DNA of 6,543 bases, taken from the NCBI GenBank assembly GCA_946479335.1, contig CAMLFP010000314.1, positions 1 to 6,543 on the forward strand, read 5' to 3'. This document shows positions 5,657 through 6,543 of the stretch, in pieces. Each line of letters begins with the position of its first letter. The stretch's first letter is position 1. The notes under the pieces were generated by a model. It was not told where the DNA came from and did not search any database. It saw nothing but the letters and a program-made list of their open reading frames with translations. Both the position numbers and the translations under genes were made by a program. This DNA comes from an uncultured Archangium sp. Its GTDB lineage: Bacteria; Myxococcota; Myxococcia; Myxococcales; Myxococcaceae.

Positions 5657-6543
5657 TCAGATGCCGACGTTCAGGAAGACGCTGATATCGAGCGAGTCGG
5701 TCAGCGTCGTCGGACGAACCGAGATCTGCCGGTTCTCCGCGGTGCCGCCGACCGGTGCGGTGACGGTGAGCGTCCCCACGTAGCCGTTCCACCAACTGGT
5801 GAAACGCGTGTGGTACGTGCAGATGGAGTTGGTCGTGCTGGTGCACGGACCATCGCCCGCGACGTTCAGCAGTTGGTACGAGACTCCAAAGCCGTAGGCG
5901 TCGTTGAGGGCGCCGCTGCTGATGGGGTTCCACGTCGCGGTGCCGCGCCCCCCGACCACGTTGACCATGGGGAGCGTGGTGCCCGAGGCCATGCGGTTGA
6001 GGAACTGGTCAGACGCGAAGAAGTCGAACGACATCGAGGTGCCACCGGCGATGAGGGTGGGGCTCGCGGCGCTCGTGGCGGGGTTGGTGCTGCCGACGGC
6101 GGCCGCGCCCGTGTACAGCACGTAGGCCTTGGTCCAGACCTTGGTCGCGCCGTCCCACACACCGTTCGGGCCATCCCACACGCCGTTGTTGTTGAGGTCA
6201 GCATTGCCGATGCGCGTGTCGAAGTTGTTGCACACGTCGTCGTCGTCCTTGTCGACACACGGCTCCCCGATGTCGACGAACGGCTCGCCGAGATCGTAGA
6301 CGCCGTTCAGGTTGGTGTCGGTGTACGCCTCCTCTCCGTCAGTGAAGGCGATGATGGTCACGAGGCCATCGCGCGGGTTGCCCGTGACCAGCCCGATGGC
6401 GCGGGAGGGCTCGGCGAGTCGCGCGGCCGGGTATTGCGTCGCCACTGCCCCGAGGGGGTCAACGTCTTGTGCAGGGAGACCGCTGTTGCCGGACGAGTTG
6501 AAAGTCACGGTGGCCTTGCCTTCGCTCGTGTTGTTTCCCCCCG
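5657..6543 (-). CDS. 3' part of a secreted Ig-like protein with EF-hand-like calcium loops (5' end outside window)
   Basis: Only the C-terminal part (295 codons and 2 nt) is present. The frame remains open to base 6543, with residues reading GGNNTSEGKATVTF before the GTG at 6508, so that GTG is probably internal. The visible part begins with a beta-strand pattern typical of bacterial Ig-like domains (EGKATVTFNSSG). It continues with a D/N/G/E-rich block holding three EF-hand-like loops (residues 64-115 counted from the 6508 codon), and ends in beta-rich sequence with NGYVGTLTVTAP and two cysteines (222, 230). A TGA at 5659-5657 ends it, without any membrane anchor or sorting signal. Related D/N-rich 'NGVWDG' proteins occur in myxobacteria and other Gram-negatives as large surface or secreted Ig-repeat proteins of unknown function. 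The signal peptide and full length cannot be judged here. It is convergent with transaldolase. Confidence 0.8.
   Translation of the reverse strand, partial: GGNNTSEGKATVTFNSSGNSGLPAQDVDPLGAVATQYPAARLAEPSRAIGLVTGNPRDGLVTIIAFTDGEEAYTDTNLNGVYDLGEPFVDIGEPCVDKDDDDVCNNFDTRIGNADLNNNGVWDGPNGVWDGATKVWTKAYVLYTGAAAVGSTNPATSAASPTLIAGGTSMSFDFFASDQFLNRMASGTTLPMVNVVGGRGTATWNPISSGALNDAYGFGVSYQLLNVAGDGPCTSTTNSICTYHTRFTSWWNGYVGTLTVTAPVGGTAENRQISVRPTTLTDSLDISVFLNVGI
6164..6319 (-). other. Three EF-hand-like calcium-binding loops
   Basis: Counting from the codon at 6508, loop 1 is D64-x-N66-x-N68-G69-x-x-D72-x-x-E75, loop 2 is D86-x-D88-x-D90-D91-x-x-N94-x-x-D97, and loop 3 is D104-x-N106-x-N108-G109-x-x-D112-x-x-N115. 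Loop 1 matches the canonical EF/dockerin-loop ligand spacing (1,3,5,6,9,12) exactly; the others deviate slightly. The third loop lies in a 7-residue near-duplication (GVWDGPN, GVWDGAT), visible in DNA as TCCCACAC at 6153 and again at 6174 on the plus strand. Calcium binding is inferred. Confidence 0.6.

Noticed and set aside
6506..6508. GTG at 6508 as the true start of the rightmost gene
   Set aside because: The frame stays open to the window edge and the preceding residues continue an Ig-like strand pattern. No signal peptide or Shine-Dalgarno accompanies the GTG, so the gene is treated as incomplete at its 5' end.
1..6543. Mobile element, CRISPR array, tRNA/rRNA, toxin-antitoxin or defence genes
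   Set aside because: No transposase, terminal repeats, regularly spaced direct repeats, cloverleaf-like segments or defence-type domains were seen on either strand.

Overview
The window is G+C-rich DNA, most likely chromosomal sequence from a myxobacterium or a close relative (Myxococcota/Deltaproteobacteria). The basis for that is the gene content: a choice-of-anchor-D (ASH-type) repeat lipoprotein with a DUF2135/YfaP-like end, a secreted protein carrying the D/N/G-rich 'NGVWDG' calcium-loop block, and GTG starts alongside ATG. The assignment is inference from protein style, not from a marker gene. The frames, compositions and gene spacing look like ordinary bacterial chromosome; I see no phage, insertion sequence, CRISPR array, tRNA or rRNA.

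Layout. On the minus strand, reading leftward from about 4936, three genes follow one another: a KpsF/KdsD-type arabinose-5-phosphate isomerase (4936-3953), a GAF-domain protein starting 4 or 22 nt later (to 3244), and after a 112-nt gap a large repeat lipoprotein (about 3131 to 66) that ends at a clear rho-independent terminator (42-1). On the plus strand, divergent from the isomerase across only 48 nt, lies a small transaldolase (4985-5635) with a strong ribosome binding site. Convergent with it, 21 nt away, is the 3' part of another secreted or surface protein on the minus strand (6543-5657), whose beginning lies outside the window.

How the genes relate. The isomerase makes arabinose-5-phosphate from ribulose-5-phosphate for Kdo/LPS synthesis. 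The divergent transaldolase works on the same pentose-phosphate pool, so the pair is metabolically coherent. The GAF protein resembles free-methionine-sulfoxide reductase but seems to have lost one of its cysteines, so a sensory or remnant role is as likely as catalysis. The two surface-type proteins at the ends have no evident functional tie to the sugar-phosphate genes. I did not find a convincing undescribed system. The points most worth a second look are the GAF protein's altered cysteine set, the GKPG variant in the isomerase, the start and possible leaderless promoter of the lipoprotein, an oddly oriented terminator-like hairpin at 3200-3245, and the regular repeat and calcium-loop architecture of the two surface proteins.
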